DNA from: Lachnospiraceae bacterium
Lineage (GTDB): Bacteria; Bacillota; Clostridia; Lachnospirales; Lachnospiraceae
Length of the DNA: 64,000 nucleotides
NCBI GenBank assembly: GCA_015057035.1
Contig: SVFC01000003.1
Coordinates: forward strand, 62,001 to 126,000
Reading direction: 5' to 3'
The notes beneath the pieces were generated by a model. It saw only the letters and a program-made list of their open reading frames with translations. It was not told the DNA's origin and did not search any database. A program made the translations under genes and the position numbers. Below are positions 44,615-53,969 of the stretch, one piece after another (the stretch's first letter is position 1; every line of letters begins with the position of its first letter).

Positions 44615-44685
44615 GTATGGATTTATATGGGAATACTGCATAATTTTTCTGGCACTAAATAGTTGAAAAAGTACAAAAAATAATA

Positions 44686-44714
44686 TTGACAACAGCATGA
44701 TGATTAGTTATACT
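44686..44714 (+). promoter_or_regulatory. Promoter of the DUF3793 gene
   Basis: TTGACA, 17 bases, TATACT, 46 bases before the start. Confidence 0.85.
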
Positions 44715-44721
44715 AAACCTA

Positions 44722-44739
44722 AGTTAGATAAGACTAACT
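44722..44739. promoter_or_regulatory. Iron-locus operator, copy 2
   Basis: AGTTAG-ATAAGA-CTAACT, a perfect dyad starting 7 bases after the -10 box, exactly as in the feo promoter. Confidence 0.7.
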
Positions 44740-44760
44740 CGAACGTTTCAAGGAGGTAAT

Positions 44761-45351
44761 ATGTGTCAGGAAGTATTTAAGATTGTACAGAACATGGACT
44801 TAAGCCATGTGGAAGCAAAGCTTGCTTTACAATGTGCTCCTCTTATTACAGGCATTAAAATAGCAAACTTATTAATCGTTTCCACAGAAGACGAAGAACA
44901 GGTTCGTGAAATCTTAAAGAAATCAGGAATTACTTATTACCGTCTACTTCGCATGGAAGAGAAAACCACTTTCCTATTATTTCACAGATCCCAATTAGAA
45001 GCATATCTATATGACCCGGATGTGCTACGCATTTTGCGAGAAGACGGCTATACGGATTTATCGCTGGGAGGCATCCTCCGCCATTTCCAAGGACGCTTTC
45101 AGGCACATATGTTAGACAAGGCGGGATTCCCACACGAGATGGGACTCCTCCTTGGCTATCCTACCGAAGATGTAGAAGGGTTCATTCAGCACAAAGGACA
45201 GAACGCTCTATATTCAGGATACTGGAAGGTGTATCGGGATGTGGACGCAAAAAAGAAACTTTTTGAAGCGTATGAAAATGCAAAGGAAACGCTTATATGT
45301 CTGCTCCACTCAGGGCAGAGCATGAGGTCGATTATTGAGTGTTATAAATAA
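44761..45351 (+). CDS. DUF3793 family protein
   Basis: A 196-residue soluble protein of the DUF3793 family (HVEAKLALQCAPLITGIKIANLL, HFQGRFQAHMLDKAGFPHEMGLLLGYPTEDVEGFI, YSGYWKVYRDVDAKKKLFEAYENAKE). Function is unknown. The conserved His, Cys and Glu residues could bind a metal or haem, but this is speculation. Ribosome site AAGGAGG is strong. It has its own promoter with the same operator, at the same position, as the feo operon, which ties it to iron supply. A terminator follows. Confidence 0.85.
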   Translation: MCQEVFKIVQNMDLSHVEAKLALQCAPLITGIKIANLLIVSTEDEEQVREILKKSGITYYRLLRMEEKTTFLLFHRSQLEAYLYDPDVLRILREDGYTDLSLGGILRHFQGRFQAHMLDKAGFPHEMGLLLGYPTEDVEGFIQHKGQNALYSGYWKVYRDVDAKKKLFEAYENAKETLICLLHSGQSMRSIIECYK

Positions 45352-45379
45352 AAACCGGAAGATTACTCTTCCGGTTTTT
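45351..45379. terminator. Bidirectional terminator between DUF3793 and DUF1622 genes
   Basis: AAAACCGGAAG-ATTACT-CTTCCGGTTTT followed by T on both strands. The stem overlaps the stop codon of the minus-strand gene. Confidence 0.9.
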
Positions 45380-45719
45380 GTGTTTTTTCAATATCATGTT
45401 TTTCGTTTTTAATCTCCCAATGAATCAGGAATGTCAGAAGGCCTCTAAGCAGGATAACTGCACCAAGAATCAAAAGCTCTTCCCATTCACGTACCACCAC
45501 GGTACGAAGTACCTCGCTACCCATCTTAAATTCCAGTGACAGAGCAATGCCCTGCGCAAGATCTAATCGAAGATGTGTCGCATCGCGACGAATCCACTGC
45601 ACGAAACATTTGACTGCTGTAAATACTAATACTGCAATTCCAAATAATTCCATTAGAACACAACAAATCTCTACAATATAATATAGATATGTCTCTGTCG
45701 CATGTATGATTTGCTCCAT
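45363..45719 (-). CDS. DUF1622 membrane protein
   Basis: A 118-residue protein with two or three membrane helices (VEICCVLMELFGIAVLVFTAVKC; ELLILGAVILLRGLLTFLI) and a conserved RLDLAQGIALSLEFKMGSEVLRTVV segment between them, the DUF1622 signature. The last 20 residues are charged and cytoplasmic. Function is unknown. It has its own promoter in the gap after the giant activase gene and GGGGGA as ribosome site. Confidence 0.85.
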   Translation of the reverse strand: MEQIIHATETYLYYIVEICCVLMELFGIAVLVFTAVKCFVQWIRRDATHLRLDLAQGIALSLEFKMGSEVLRTVVVREWEELLILGAVILLRGLLTFLIHWEIKNEKHDIEKTQKPEE

Positions 45720-45755
45720 AGCCTGTCCCCCATAAGTAAATGATTGTATAAAATT

Positions 45756-45784
45756 ATTATAGTGGATAGAAGTGGGCTTGGCAA
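45756..45784 (-). promoter_or_regulatory. Promoter of the DUF1622 gene
   Basis: On the minus strand TTGCCA, 17 bases, TATAAT, 36 bases before the start. Confidence 0.7.
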
Positions 45785-45795
45785 GTGGGAAAAAA

Positions 45796-48700
45796 TTACT
45801 TCACATTCCTATGCGCTGTCGACAGCATCAGCTTAATTCGGTTCAACTGGTTTACCTCCGAAGCACCTGGGTCGTAGTCGATGGCCACGATATTTGCTTC
45901 TGGATGGCGACGTCTTAATTCCTTAATAACACCCTTGCCTACGATGTGGTTTGGTAAGCAGGCAAATGGCTGGGTACACACAATGTTTGGTGCACCCTCG
46001 TGGATGAGTTCTAGCATTTCACCAGTTAAGAACCAGCCCTCCCCAGTCTGGTTACCAACGGACACGATGTCGCTGGCCGCTTCAGCAAGGTCCCAGATAT
46101 AGGCAGTTGGCTCGAAGTGCTTGCTCTTTACCAGTTCATCACGGGCGTCTTTTCTCATCCATTCGAAGAAACGAACCAGCATATTGTTGATAAACTTAGA
46201 CTTCTTTGTTCCGCCTAAGTGGTCGGTCTTGAAGTTTTGGTTGTAGCAACTATATAACAGGAAGTCTGTTAAATCCGGCACAACGGCTTCCGCACCTTCT
46301 GCTTCCAGTAAGTCCACTAGATAGTTGTTTGCAACTGGGTGGAATTTTACCAAGATTTCTCCTACGATACCAACACGAGGCTTTTTCTCATCGGTCATAG
46401 GGAGGTTATCAAAGTCACGGATAATCTCACGACAAAGAGAACGATACTTCTTATGAGACAGCATTTTCTTATCCTGAGTTAAGAATTCTAGACAAGTTGC
46501 TTTCCATTTCTCGTGCATTTCATTGGCGGAGCCAGAAACTAATTCATATGGTCTCACACGGTAGAGACATCGCATAAAAATATCCCCAAATTCCAAAGCG
46601 TACAAAGCGCGCTGAATCAGCTGTGGCGTGAACTTAAAGCCAGGATTCTTCTCTAAACCAACCATGTTCAGGGAAATAACTGGAACATCTGGCAATCCGC
46701 ATTTTTGCAACGCACGACGAATAAAACCAATGTAGTTGGAAGCGCGACAGCCACCACCAGTCTGTGTAATAATAATGGCGGTTTTTGTCATATCGTATTT
46801 TCCAGAGAGCACGGCACTCATAATCTGGCCGATGACAATCAGGGATGGATAGCAGGCGTCGTTATTTACAAAACGAAGTCCCGTATCAATACATTCTTTG
46901 TTAGGAACATCTGGAATCACCACGTTGTAACCGCACTTGCGGAAAGCTGGCAACAAAATGTCAAAATGAATTGGTGACATTTGTGGACAGATAATGGTGT
47001 AGCCCTCGTCCTTCATTTCTTCTGTGAAAATTACTCGTTCGTAGTTGGCTGGCTGAATGTTACGTTTTTTATGTAACTTCTCTTTGACACGGATGGCAGA
47101 GAGAAGGGAACGGATACGGATTCTTGCGGCTCCAAGGTTGTTGACTTCGTCAATCTTCAGGCAGGTGTAGATTTTATCGGAACCTGTCAGGATGTCGTTG
47201 ACTTGGTCTGTGGTGACCGCGTCAAGTCCACAACCGAAGGAATTAAGCTGAATCATATCCAGGTCATCGCGGACTTTCACATAGTTCGCTGCATTATAGA
47301 GGCGGGAGTGGTACATCCACTGGTCCATAACAATAAGTGGACGCTCCAATTCTCCCAGGTGGGAGATTGAGTCCTCGGTCAAAACGCATAGTCCGTAAGA
47401 GTTGATTAACTCTGGGATACCGTGGTTGATTTCAGGGTCCACGTGGTATGGGCGTCCAGCCAGAACGATACCTCGGCAGTGATGCTTTTCCATATAGGCA
47501 AGGACTTCTTCGCCCTTTTTTTGCATTTCCAGACGCACTACAGCCAGTTCCTTCCAGCCTTCAGAAACAGCGTCACGAATTTCGGATTCTGGAATATCAA
47601 ATTCCTTGGTGAAGCATTCCACCAGCTGGGAAGATAAGGTTTCTTCATTGGTAAATGCCATAAATGGATTTAAGAAACGCATTTTGCCAGAAGTAATCTC
47701 GTCCACGTTATTCTTGATATTTTCTGAATAGGAAGTAACGATTGGGCAGTTGTAGTGGTTGTTTGCCTCTGGGAATTCGTTACGTTCATAAGGAATTGCA
47801 GGGTAGAAGATAAAATCCACATTCTGGTGAATGAGCCATGCAACATGGCCATGAGCCAGTTTGGCAGGATAGCATTCCGATTCGCTTGGGATGGTTTCGA
47901 TACCCATCTCGTAAATCTTACGGCTGGACTGTGGGGATAAGACCACGGAAAATCCCAACTTCGCGAAAAATGTAGCCCAGAATGGGTAGTTTTCGTACAT
48001 ATTGAGGACACGAGGCAATCCTACCGTGCCACGAGGTGCTTCCTTCGCTGGAAGTGGTTCGTAAGCAAACAGTCGATTGTTTTTGTATTCAAAAAGGTTT
48101 GGTAAGTCAGCGTTTTTACGTTCTTTTCCCAGACCACGTTCACAACGGTTGCCAGTGATGTACTGACGATTGTCGGAAAAACGGTTGATGGTCAGCATAC
48201 AGTGGTTGGTGCATCCCTTGCAACGAGTGAGTTTGGTGGTATAGGTAAGTTCTTTAATCTGCTCAATGCTAAGCATGGAAGTCTTGTAATCAGCTTCGTG
48301 GCGTTCCCGGGCAATGAGTGCCGCACCGAAAGCCCCCATGATTCCGGCGATGTCTGGGCGGGTTGCTTCCACGCCTGCGATGGTTTCTAGACTTCTTAAA
48401 ACGGCATCGTTATAGAAGGTTCCACCTTGTACAACGATGTTTTCACCTAAGTCTTTCGCATCCGATAATTTGATAACCTTAAACAGGGCATTTTTAATAA
48501 CAGAGTAGGCAAGACCTGCAGAGATATCTGCTACGGTAGCCCCTTCTTTTTGCGCTTGTTTTACTTTGGAATTCATAAATACCGTACAGCGGGTTCCAAG
48601 GTCGATAGGATTTTTTGCAAAAAGCGCTTCTTTTGCAAAATCAGATACACTATAGTTTAAAGATTTAGCGAAGGTTTCGATGAAGGAACCGCAACCAGAA

Positions 48701-50043
48701 GAGCAGGCTTCGTTTAACTGTACGGAGTCTACGGTCTGGTTCTTGATTTTGATACACTTCATATCCTGACCACCAATGTCAAGGATACAGTCAACTTTCG
48801 GATCAAAGAAGGCTGCGGCATAATAGTGAGCCACGGTTTCAACTTCCCCTTCATCCAGCATGAGAGCTGCTTTCAAAAGAGCTTCACCATAGCCAGTGGA
48901 ACAAGAATGCACAATGTGAGCTCCAGAAGGTAATTTATCATAGATATCTGCAATGGCATTCATGGTAGTGCCAAGGAGATTACCGTTATTGCTACTATAA
49001 AATGAATAGAGGAGAGAACCGTCTTCTGCTACGAGGGCAAGTTTTGTAGTGGTGGAACCGCCATCGATACCTAGGTAGCAATTCCCCGTATATGTAGATA
49101 AATCTGCTGTTTTTACAGATTTTGCACTATGGCGCGTCTTGAAGGCTTTGTATTCTTCTTCAGAAGCGAAGAGTGGTTCCATACGTGCCACTTCAAATTC
49201 CATATGGATTTCCTGGGACAGGGCTTTTTCTAGTTCTGCAAGAGTGGTCTGATGTTCTGGTTTGTAATTCAGAGCAGAGCCCATTGCCGCGAAAAGATGA
49301 GAATTTTCTGGCATAATAGCGTGTTCCTCATCTAGATTTAGTGTGCGCACAAAGGCACCACGAAGTTCAGACAGGAAATGGAGAGGGCCACCTAAAAACG
49401 CTACGTGTCCACGGATTGGTTTGCCACAGGCAAGACCACTGATGGTCTGATTTACGACTGCCTGGAAAATAGAAGCAGATAAGTCTTCTCGTGTTGCGCC
49501 TTCGTTAATGAGAGGCTGAATGTCTGTTTTGGCAAATACACCACAACGCGCAGCGATTGGGTAGATTGCCTTGAAATTCTTAGCGTATTCATTTAAACCC
49601 GTTGCGTCGGTTTGAATCAGGGAAGCCATCTGGTCGATAAAAGAGCCTGTACCACCTGCACAGATACCGTTCATACGCTGTTCCACGTTACCGCCTTCAA
49701 AATAGATGATTTTCGCATCCTCACCACCTAATTCGATAGCAACGTCTGTCTGTGGGACAAAGTGCTGTAGGGCAGTGGATACGGCGATAACTTCCTGTAC
49801 GAAAGGAACGTTTACGTGTTTTGCAAGGGTAAGACCACCAGAACCTGTGATAACTGCAGAGATATTGCAGTCAGAGATTTTGTCTAAAGCCTTTTTCACT
49901 AAACTATGGAGCGTTTCGCGGATGTTTGCAAAGTGTCTCTCATAGTCAGAAAAGAGAAGCTGGTTGTCTTCGTCTAAAATTGCGATTTTGACAGTTGTGG
50001 AGCCGATGTCGATTCCCAACTTGTGTAGGGTGTTGTTTTTCAT
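45796..50043 (-). CDS. Giant acyl-CoA dehydratase activase-related protein (BadF/BcrA-type, 1,415 aa)
   Basis: One polypeptide joins several parts. Two BadF/BadG/BcrA/BcrD-type ASKHA ATPase domains lie at about 8-265 ([26 protein letters not shown]) and 317-600 ([35 protein letters not shown]). A Cys motif, [10 protein letters not shown] with a later NRCERG, is near 610-650. A DUF2229-type region follows from about 670 ([11 protein letters not shown]), then a part resembling the 2-hydroxyacyl-CoA dehydratase subunit to the end ([38 protein letters not shown]). Such activases hydrolyse ATP to drive one electron into a dehydratase [4Fe-4S] site. The start at 50043 follows GGAGG; an in-frame ATG 14 codons earlier is less likely. 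The substrate and physiological role are unknown. Confidence 0.85.
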   Translation of the reverse strand: MKNNTLHKLGIDIGSTTVKIAILDEDNQLLFSDYERHFANIRETLHSLVKKALDKISDCNISAVITGSGGLTLAKHVNVPFVQEVIAVSTALQHFVPQTDVAIELGGEDAKIIYFEGGNVEQRMNGICAGGTGSFIDQMASLIQTDATGLNEYAKNFKAIYPIAARCGVFAKTDIQPLINEGATREDLSASIFQAVVNQTISGLACGKPIRGHVAFLGGPLHFLSELRGAFVRTLNLDEEHAIMPENSHLFAAMGSALNYKPEHQTTLAELEKALSQEIHMEFEVARMEPLFASEEEYKAFKTRHSAKSVKTADLSTYTGNCYLGIDGGSTTTKLALVAEDGSLLYSFYSSNNGNLLGTTMNAIADIYDKLPSGAHIVHSCSTGYGEALLKAALMLDEGEVETVAHYYAAAFFDPKVDCILDIGGQDMKCIKIKNQTVDSVQLNEACSSGCGSFIETFAKSLNYSVSDFAKEALFAKNPIDLGTRCTVFMNSKVKQAQKEGATVADISAGLAYSVIKNALFKVIKLSDAKDLGENIVVQGGTFYNDAVLRSLETIAGVEATRPDIAGIMGAFGAALIARERHEADYKTSMLSIEQIKELTYTTKLTRCKGCTNHCMLTINRFSDNRQYITGNRCERGLGKERKNADLPNLFEYKNNRLFAYEPLPAKEAPRGTVGLPRVLNMYENYPFWATFFAKLGFSVVLSPQSSRKIYEMGIETIPSESECYPAKLAHGHVAWLIHQNVDFIFYPAIPYERNEFPEANNHYNCPIVTSYSENIKNNVDEITSGKMRFLNPFMAFTNEETLSSQLVECFTKEFDIPESEIRDAVSEGWKELAVVRLEMQKKGEEVLAYMEKHHCRGIVLAGRPYHVDPEINHGIPELINSYGLCVLTEDSISHLGELERPLIVMDQWMYHSRLYNAANYVKVRDDLDMIQLNSFGCGLDAVTTDQVNDILTGSDKIYTCLKIDEVNNLGAARIRIRSLLSAIRVKEKLHKKRNIQPANYERVIFTEEMKDEGYTIICPQMSPIHFDILLPAFRKCGYNVVIPDVPNKECIDTGLRFVNNDACYPSLIVIGQIMSAVLSGKYDMTKTAIIITQTGGGCRASNYIGFIRRALQKCGLPDVPVISLNMVGLEKNPGFKFTPQLIQRALYALEFGDIFMRCLYRVRPYELVSGSANEMHEKWKATCLEFLTQDKKMLSHKKYRSLCREIIRDFDNLPMTDEKKPRVGIVGEILVKFHPVANNYLVDLLEAEGAEAVVPDLTDFLLYSCYNQNFKTDHLGGTKKSKFINNMLVRFFEWMRKDARDELVKSKHFEPTAYIWDLAEAASDIVSVGNQTGEGWFLTGEMLELIHEGAPNIVCTQPFACLPNHIVGKGVIKELRRRHPEANIVAIDYDPGASEVNQLNRIKLMLSTAHRNVK

Positions 50044-50099
50044 ATGTATAACCTCCAAGTCTATGAACCTGCTTGTTGAAAACAATATAAAATAATATA

Positions 50100-50115
50100 G
50101 TTAAATATATTTAAC
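50100..50115. promoter_or_regulatory. 16-bp palindrome in the leader of the giant activase gene
   Basis: GTTAAATATATTTAAC is a perfect palindrome 17 bases downstream of the -10 box of the minus-strand promoter, a suitable place for an operator. Confidence 0.5.
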
Positions 50116-50131
50116 AAACCCCTCAAGGGAC

Positions 50132-50160
50132 ATTATAAAACTTGTCTATTTTAATTACAA
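50132..50160 (-). promoter_or_regulatory. Promoter of the giant activase gene
   Basis: On the minus strand TTGTAA, 17 bases, TATAAT, 89 bases before the start. Confidence 0.65.
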
Positions 50161-50289
50161 TATTTTAAATCTAAACTTTTTATGAAGAATTTGTCCGATT
50201 CTTGACAAAAAAATTGCCTTAGAAGTAGGATATTGTGTATAATGTTTTTTATATAAAAAGAATAATGAATAAAGGATGATATATAGATT

Positions 50290-51162
50290 ATGAATTGGAT
50301 GTACAAGTTAGAACAAAAGTGGGGCAGATATGCCATTTATGATTTGCATAAGTATTTTGTTATCACCTATTTAATAGGTTTCGCACTGAACTATATTGGT
50401 GGAGGAGCAATTCTGGAGTATCTGTCATTTGACATGAATGCAATTCTTGCAGGACAAATCTGGAGACTGGTGACCTGGATTCTCTGTGTATACAGAGGTG
50501 GCGGCATCTTTGGGCTTATTTTCATGCTTTGCCTTCTGTCTATGGGACAGAGCTTACAGCACTTTTTAGGTGTATTCCGTATGAATGTGTACCTGATTGG
50601 TGGCGTGCTGATTAATATTGTGGGCGGTGTTGTGGTATCGTTAATCGCATGGCCTTTTATTGGTGAACCACTTCCAATATTTTTGTCCTTGTACTATATC
50701 CTTTTATCTATGTTTATGGCGCTTGCTATTTGTATGCCAGAAGGAATTGTCAGCATATATGGCATTTTCCCTGTTAAGATGAAATGGATGTTAATTGTAT
50801 ACTTCGTGGAACTTTTATACGAGTTATACAGATATTATTCCGTAGGTGGCGGTTTTAGTGTGATGCTTGGACTTATGACTATGTCAATCTATGGCGCTCA
50901 GATTATTTTTGCATTATTGAATCTGTTCTTATTCTTCTTCCTAGCAGGTATTCGCCTGAACAGAAAGCAGAAAAAACGTCAGCAGGAGTTTCATAGAAAA
51001 ATGAGTGCAGCTAACTTCCAGGCAAGGGGGCCACGCCATAAATGTGCTATCTGTGGCAAGACGGAAGAGGATGATCCAGATCTTACCTTCCGCTTCTGCT
51101 CAAAATGTACTGGAAATAAGGAATATTGCCAGAATCATTTGTTCACACATACCCATAATTAG
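50290..51162 (+). CDS. Rhomboid/derlin-like membrane protein with C-terminal zinc ribbon
   Basis: A 290-residue protein with about six membrane helices in residues 25-225. The order of segments (ILAGQIWRLVTWILC, FGLIFMLCLLSMGQSLQHFLGVFRMNVYLIGG, IYGIFPVKMKWMLI) resembles the rhomboid/derlin fold. The serine-protease GxSG motif is not visible, so it is probably not a protease. After a Lys/Arg/Gln-rich linker, residues 250-290 form a Cys/His cluster (CAICGK, FRFCSKCTGN, EYCQNHLFTHTH) that should bind zinc. It may recognise membrane or nascent proteins, but this is inference. The ribosome site is distant (AAGGATG 13 bases upstream). Confidence 0.72.
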   Translation: MNWMYKLEQKWGRYAIYDLHKYFVITYLIGFALNYIGGGAILEYLSFDMNAILAGQIWRLVTWILCVYRGGGIFGLIFMLCLLSMGQSLQHFLGVFRMNVYLIGGVLINIVGGVVVSLIAWPFIGEPLPIFLSLYYILLSMFMALAICMPEGIVSIYGIFPVKMKWMLIVYFVELLYELYRYYSVGGGFSVMLGLMTMSIYGAQIIFALLNLFLFFFLAGIRLNRKQKKRQQEFHRKMSAANFQARGPRHKCAICGKTEEDDPDLTFRFCSKCTGNKEYCQNHLFTHTHN

Positions 51163-51173
51163 TGGGCTTTCGG

Positions 51174-51202
51174 TTGACAAAGAATTGTCAGGAAATTATA
51201 AT
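51174..51202 (+). promoter_or_regulatory. Strong promoter in front of glnS
   Basis: TTGACA, 17 bases, TATAAT, a full consensus match, with the expected start near 51209, only a few bases before a terminator hairpin. Confidence 0.8.
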
Positions 51203-51214
51203 AGAGATAGTGGC

Positions 51215-51249
51215 AAAATAGGTTGTGTCCTAATGCACAACCTATTTTT
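51215..51249 (+). terminator. Terminator hairpin in the glnS leader
   Basis: AAAATAGGTTGTG and CACAACCTATTTT pair perfectly over 13 bases around TCCTAATG. It may end the rhomboid-like gene, or act as an attenuator for the promoter just upstream. Confidence 0.8.
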
Positions 51250-51302
51250 GTTATTATAGCGAAGCTCGCACAAAAGTGTAGACGCAAAAAATATTAAGGA
51301 AG

Positions 51303-51328
51303 CACTGATTACGCGCTGGCGTACAGTG
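51303..51328 (+). other. Second hairpin in the glnS leader
   Basis: CACTG/CAGTG and TACGC/GCGTA stack with a two-base bulge and a four-base loop, ending three bases before the ribosome site of glnS. Confidence 0.5.
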
Positions 51329-51342
51329 TCTGGAGGTTAATT

Positions 51343-53031
51343 ATGGAAAATGAAGCAGTAGTTTCCAAGAATTTTATTGAGAACATTATTGAGAAAGATT
51401 TAAGCGAAGGACATTGTCAGAGTATCTGTACCAGATTCCCACCAGAACCAAATGGATATCTCCATATTGGACATGCTAAGTCCATCCTTTTGAACTATGG
51501 ATTAGCACAGAAATACGGCGGAAAATTCAACCTTCGTTTTGATGATACAAACCCAACCAAGGAAAAAATCGAGTTCGTTGAGTCTATTAAGGCTGACGTG
51601 GCGTGGCTTGGTGCTGACTGGGAAGATAGATTGTATTTTGCATCTGAGTATTTTGATAAAATGTACGAAGGTGCTATTGAACTGATTAAAAAAGGCAAAG
51701 CCTATGTATCTGATTTGACAGCAGAAGAGATTCGCGAATACCGTGGAACTCTGACAGAACCAGGCAAGGAAGATCCATATTCCAAGAGAAGTATCGAAGA
51801 GAACTTAGACCTGTTCCTTCGTATGAAGAACGGTGAGTTCGAAGATGGAAGCAAGGTGCTTCGTGCAAGAATCGATATGGCATCTGCCAATATCAACATG
51901 CGTGACCCAGTTATCTATCGTGTGGCTCATATGACACACCACAGTGCTGGAGATAAATGGTGCATCTACCCAATGTATGACTTCGCTCATCCAATCGAAG
52001 ACGCAGTAGAAGGCATTACCCATTCTATCTGTACTTTGGAATTCGAAGACCACAGACCACTTTATGACTGGGTATTAATCGAGCTTGGATATAAGAAGAC
52101 TCCAGAAGATGCTCCAAAGCAGATTGAATTTGCAAAATTATACCTTACCAACGTGGTAACTGGTAAACGTTATATCAAGAAGTTAGTAGAGGAAGGCATT
52201 GTAGACGGCTGGGATGATCCTAGACTTGTATCTATTGCAGCACTTCGTAGAAGAGGCTTCACACCAGAATCTATCAAATTATTCGTAGAACTTTGTGGTG
52301 TATCCAAAGCTAACAGTTCTGTAGATTATGCAATGCTTGAGTACTGTATCCGTGAAGACCTGAAGATGAAGAAACCACGTGTGATGGCAGTTCTTGATCC
52401 AATTAAGGTTGTAATCGATAACTATCCAGAAGGACAGGTGGAATATCTCGAAGTGGATAATAACTTAGAGAATCCAGAACTTGGAAAACGTCAGGTTCCA
52501 TTTACAAGAGAACTCTACATCGAACGTGATGACTTTATGGAAGAACCACCTAAGAAATATTTCCGTATGTACCCAGGCAATGAAGTTCGTCTTATGAATG
52601 CTTACTTCGTAACCTGTAACAGTGTAGAAAAAGACGCAGATGGCAATATCACAGCAATTCATTGTACTTATGATCCAGCTACAAAGGGCGGCGACGCTCC
52701 AGATGGACGCAAGGTAAAAGGTACCATTCACTGGGTATCTGCAGAGTATGGTAAGAAAGTAACGGTTCGTTTATACGAGAACCTGATTAACGAAGAATTA
52801 GGCGTATATAATGAAGACGGAAGCCTGAACTTAAATCCAAACTCACTTACAGTACTTGACAATTGCGTAGTTGAACCAGCGCTTATGGAAGCAAAGGCTT
52901 ATGACAGCTATCAGTTCGTACGTCAGGGCTTCTTCTGTGCAGATTCCAAGGATTCTGTAGATGGTCAGCCAGTATTCAATCGCATTGTATCGCTTAAGAG
53001 TTCGTTCAAATTGCCTACGAATCCAGCATAG
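51343..53031 (+). CDS. glnS: Glutaminyl-tRNA synthetase
   Basis: A 562-residue class I synthetase. [23 protein letters not shown] contains [34 protein letters not shown] and [22 protein letters not shown] are GlnRS blocks that separate it from GluRS. The KMSKS-equivalent loop reads VTGKR rather than the MSKR of E. coli. The C-terminal anticodon-binding beta-barrels are complete ([24 protein letters not shown]). It charges tRNA-Gln directly. Ribosome site GGAGG lies 9 bases upstream. The leader holds two hairpins. Confidence 0.95.
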   Translation: MENEAVVSKNFIENIIEKDLSEGHCQSICTRFPPEPNGYLHIGHAKSILLNYGLAQKYGGKFNLRFDDTNPTKEKIEFVESIKADVAWLGADWEDRLYFASEYFDKMYEGAIELIKKGKAYVSDLTAEEIREYRGTLTEPGKEDPYSKRSIEENLDLFLRMKNGEFEDGSKVLRARIDMASANINMRDPVIYRVAHMTHHSAGDKWCIYPMYDFAHPIEDAVEGITHSICTLEFEDHRPLYDWVLIELGYKKTPEDAPKQIEFAKLYLTNVVTGKRYIKKLVEEGIVDGWDDPRLVSIAALRRRGFTPESIKLFVELCGVSKANSSVDYAMLEYCIREDLKMKKPRVMAVLDPIKVVIDNYPEGQVEYLEVDNNLENPELGKRQVPFTRELYIERDDFMEEPPKKYFRMYPGNEVRLMNAYFVTCNSVEKDADGNITAIHCTYDPATKGGDAPDGRKVKGTIHWVSAEYGKKVTVRLYENLINEELGVYNEDGSLNLNPNSLTVLDNCVVEPALMEAKAYDSYQFVRQGFFCADSKDSVDGQPVFNRIVSLKSSFKLPTNPA

Positions 53032-53087
53032 GATTGCGAATAATACGTAAGAAAAATCGATAGATTCGATAAGAAACAGGGGGTTTT

Positions 53088-53957
53088 ATGGATAATTTAT
53101 TATCAGGCTTAGGAAAATTTGGCTTAGATGAAAATGTTGCCAACAATATTTTCCAGGATGAAAACGTAACCGTGAAAAAGGCGGAAGATGGAACTACGGT
53201 AAAAGAGATTGCTGCACCAAAGGAAGAAGATTTTCTCCTTTTGAAATCCATCCGTTGTCCAGTTTGTGACGGAGTGTTCCGTACAACAATGATTAAATCT
53301 GGCCGTGCTAAGAGAAAAGAGCCAGATATGGACCTTCGCCCAAGATTTGAATATATTGATACCAACAAATATGATGTGGCATCCTGCCCACATTGTGGAT
53401 ATACAGCAATTCATCGTTATTTTCCACATTTGTCAACTCTTCAGATGAAACTCATCAAAGAAGGGGTGTGTGCAAAATTCAAAACAGCACCAACAAAACC
53501 GATTGAAGAAATCGAAGTGCTGGATTACGATACCGCTATTGAACGTTACAAGCTGGCGCTGTATACCACAATTGTAAAAAAAGGACAGACGAGTGAAAAA
53601 GCCTATGAATGCTTAAAGATTGCATGGCTGCTTCGTGGCAAGATAGAGCAGCTTACTGCAGAAGGTGCAGACAAGAACAAGGATGCAATTGAGGCATGTC
53701 AGAAAGAATATGATTCTTTCTACCAGCAGGCATTTGATGGTTATGTTAAGGCTATGTCTTCAGAAAACTATCCAATGAGTGGTATGGACCAGAGCACAGT
53801 AGATTTGCTGATTGCAGCTATGGCTTTCAATCTGGGACAGTATGAATATTCATCACGTTTTGTATCAAGTTTGATTGTGTCAAGAACCGCATCAAGCAAC
53901 ATCAAGAATCGTGCACATGATATGAAAGAGAAGATTATCGCTAAACTAAAGAAATAG
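53088..53957 (+). CDS. DUF2225 family protein
   Basis: A 289-residue soluble protein with two CxxC pairs (CPVC near residue 57 and CPHC near 100) that form a probable zinc site, as in DUF2225 proteins; SGRAKRKEPDMDLRPRFEYIDTNKYDVASCP lies between. The C-terminal half is helical and TPR-like (YDTAIERYKLALYTTIV, AYECLKIAWLLRGKI, AMAFNLGQYEYSSRFVSSLI). Function is unknown. It is 12 bases upstream of the HD-GYP gene, so the two are probably cotranscribed. Confidence 0.85.
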   Translation: MDNLLSGLGKFGLDENVANNIFQDENVTVKKAEDGTTVKEIAAPKEEDFLLLKSIRCPVCDGVFRTTMIKSGRAKRKEPDMDLRPRFEYIDTNKYDVASCPHCGYTAIHRYFPHLSTLQMKLIKEGVCAKFKTAPTKPIEEIEVLDYDTAIERYKLALYTTIVKKGQTSEKAYECLKIAWLLRGKIEQLTAEGADKNKDAIEACQKEYDSFYQQAFDGYVKAMSSENYPMSGMDQSTVDLLIAAMAFNLGQYEYSSRFVSSLIVSRTASSNIKNRAHDMKEKIIAKLKK

Positions 53958-53969
53958 TGAGAGGGGCCT

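Noticed and set aside
44741-44750. GAACGTTTC near the DUF3793 start as a second LexA box
   Set aside because: The right half GTTC is not at the needed distance, so it does not fit GAAC-N4-GTTC.
45796-50043. Frameshifted or artificially joined genes as the reason for the 1,415-residue frame
   Set aside because: The frame is open throughout with consistent coding character and the domain order matches known large activase-related proteins, so it is treated as one gene.
51203-51342. T-box leader for glnS
   Set aside because: The T-box sequence near GGTGGNACCGCG is absent and the leader is too short; a different hairpin arrangement is reported instead.
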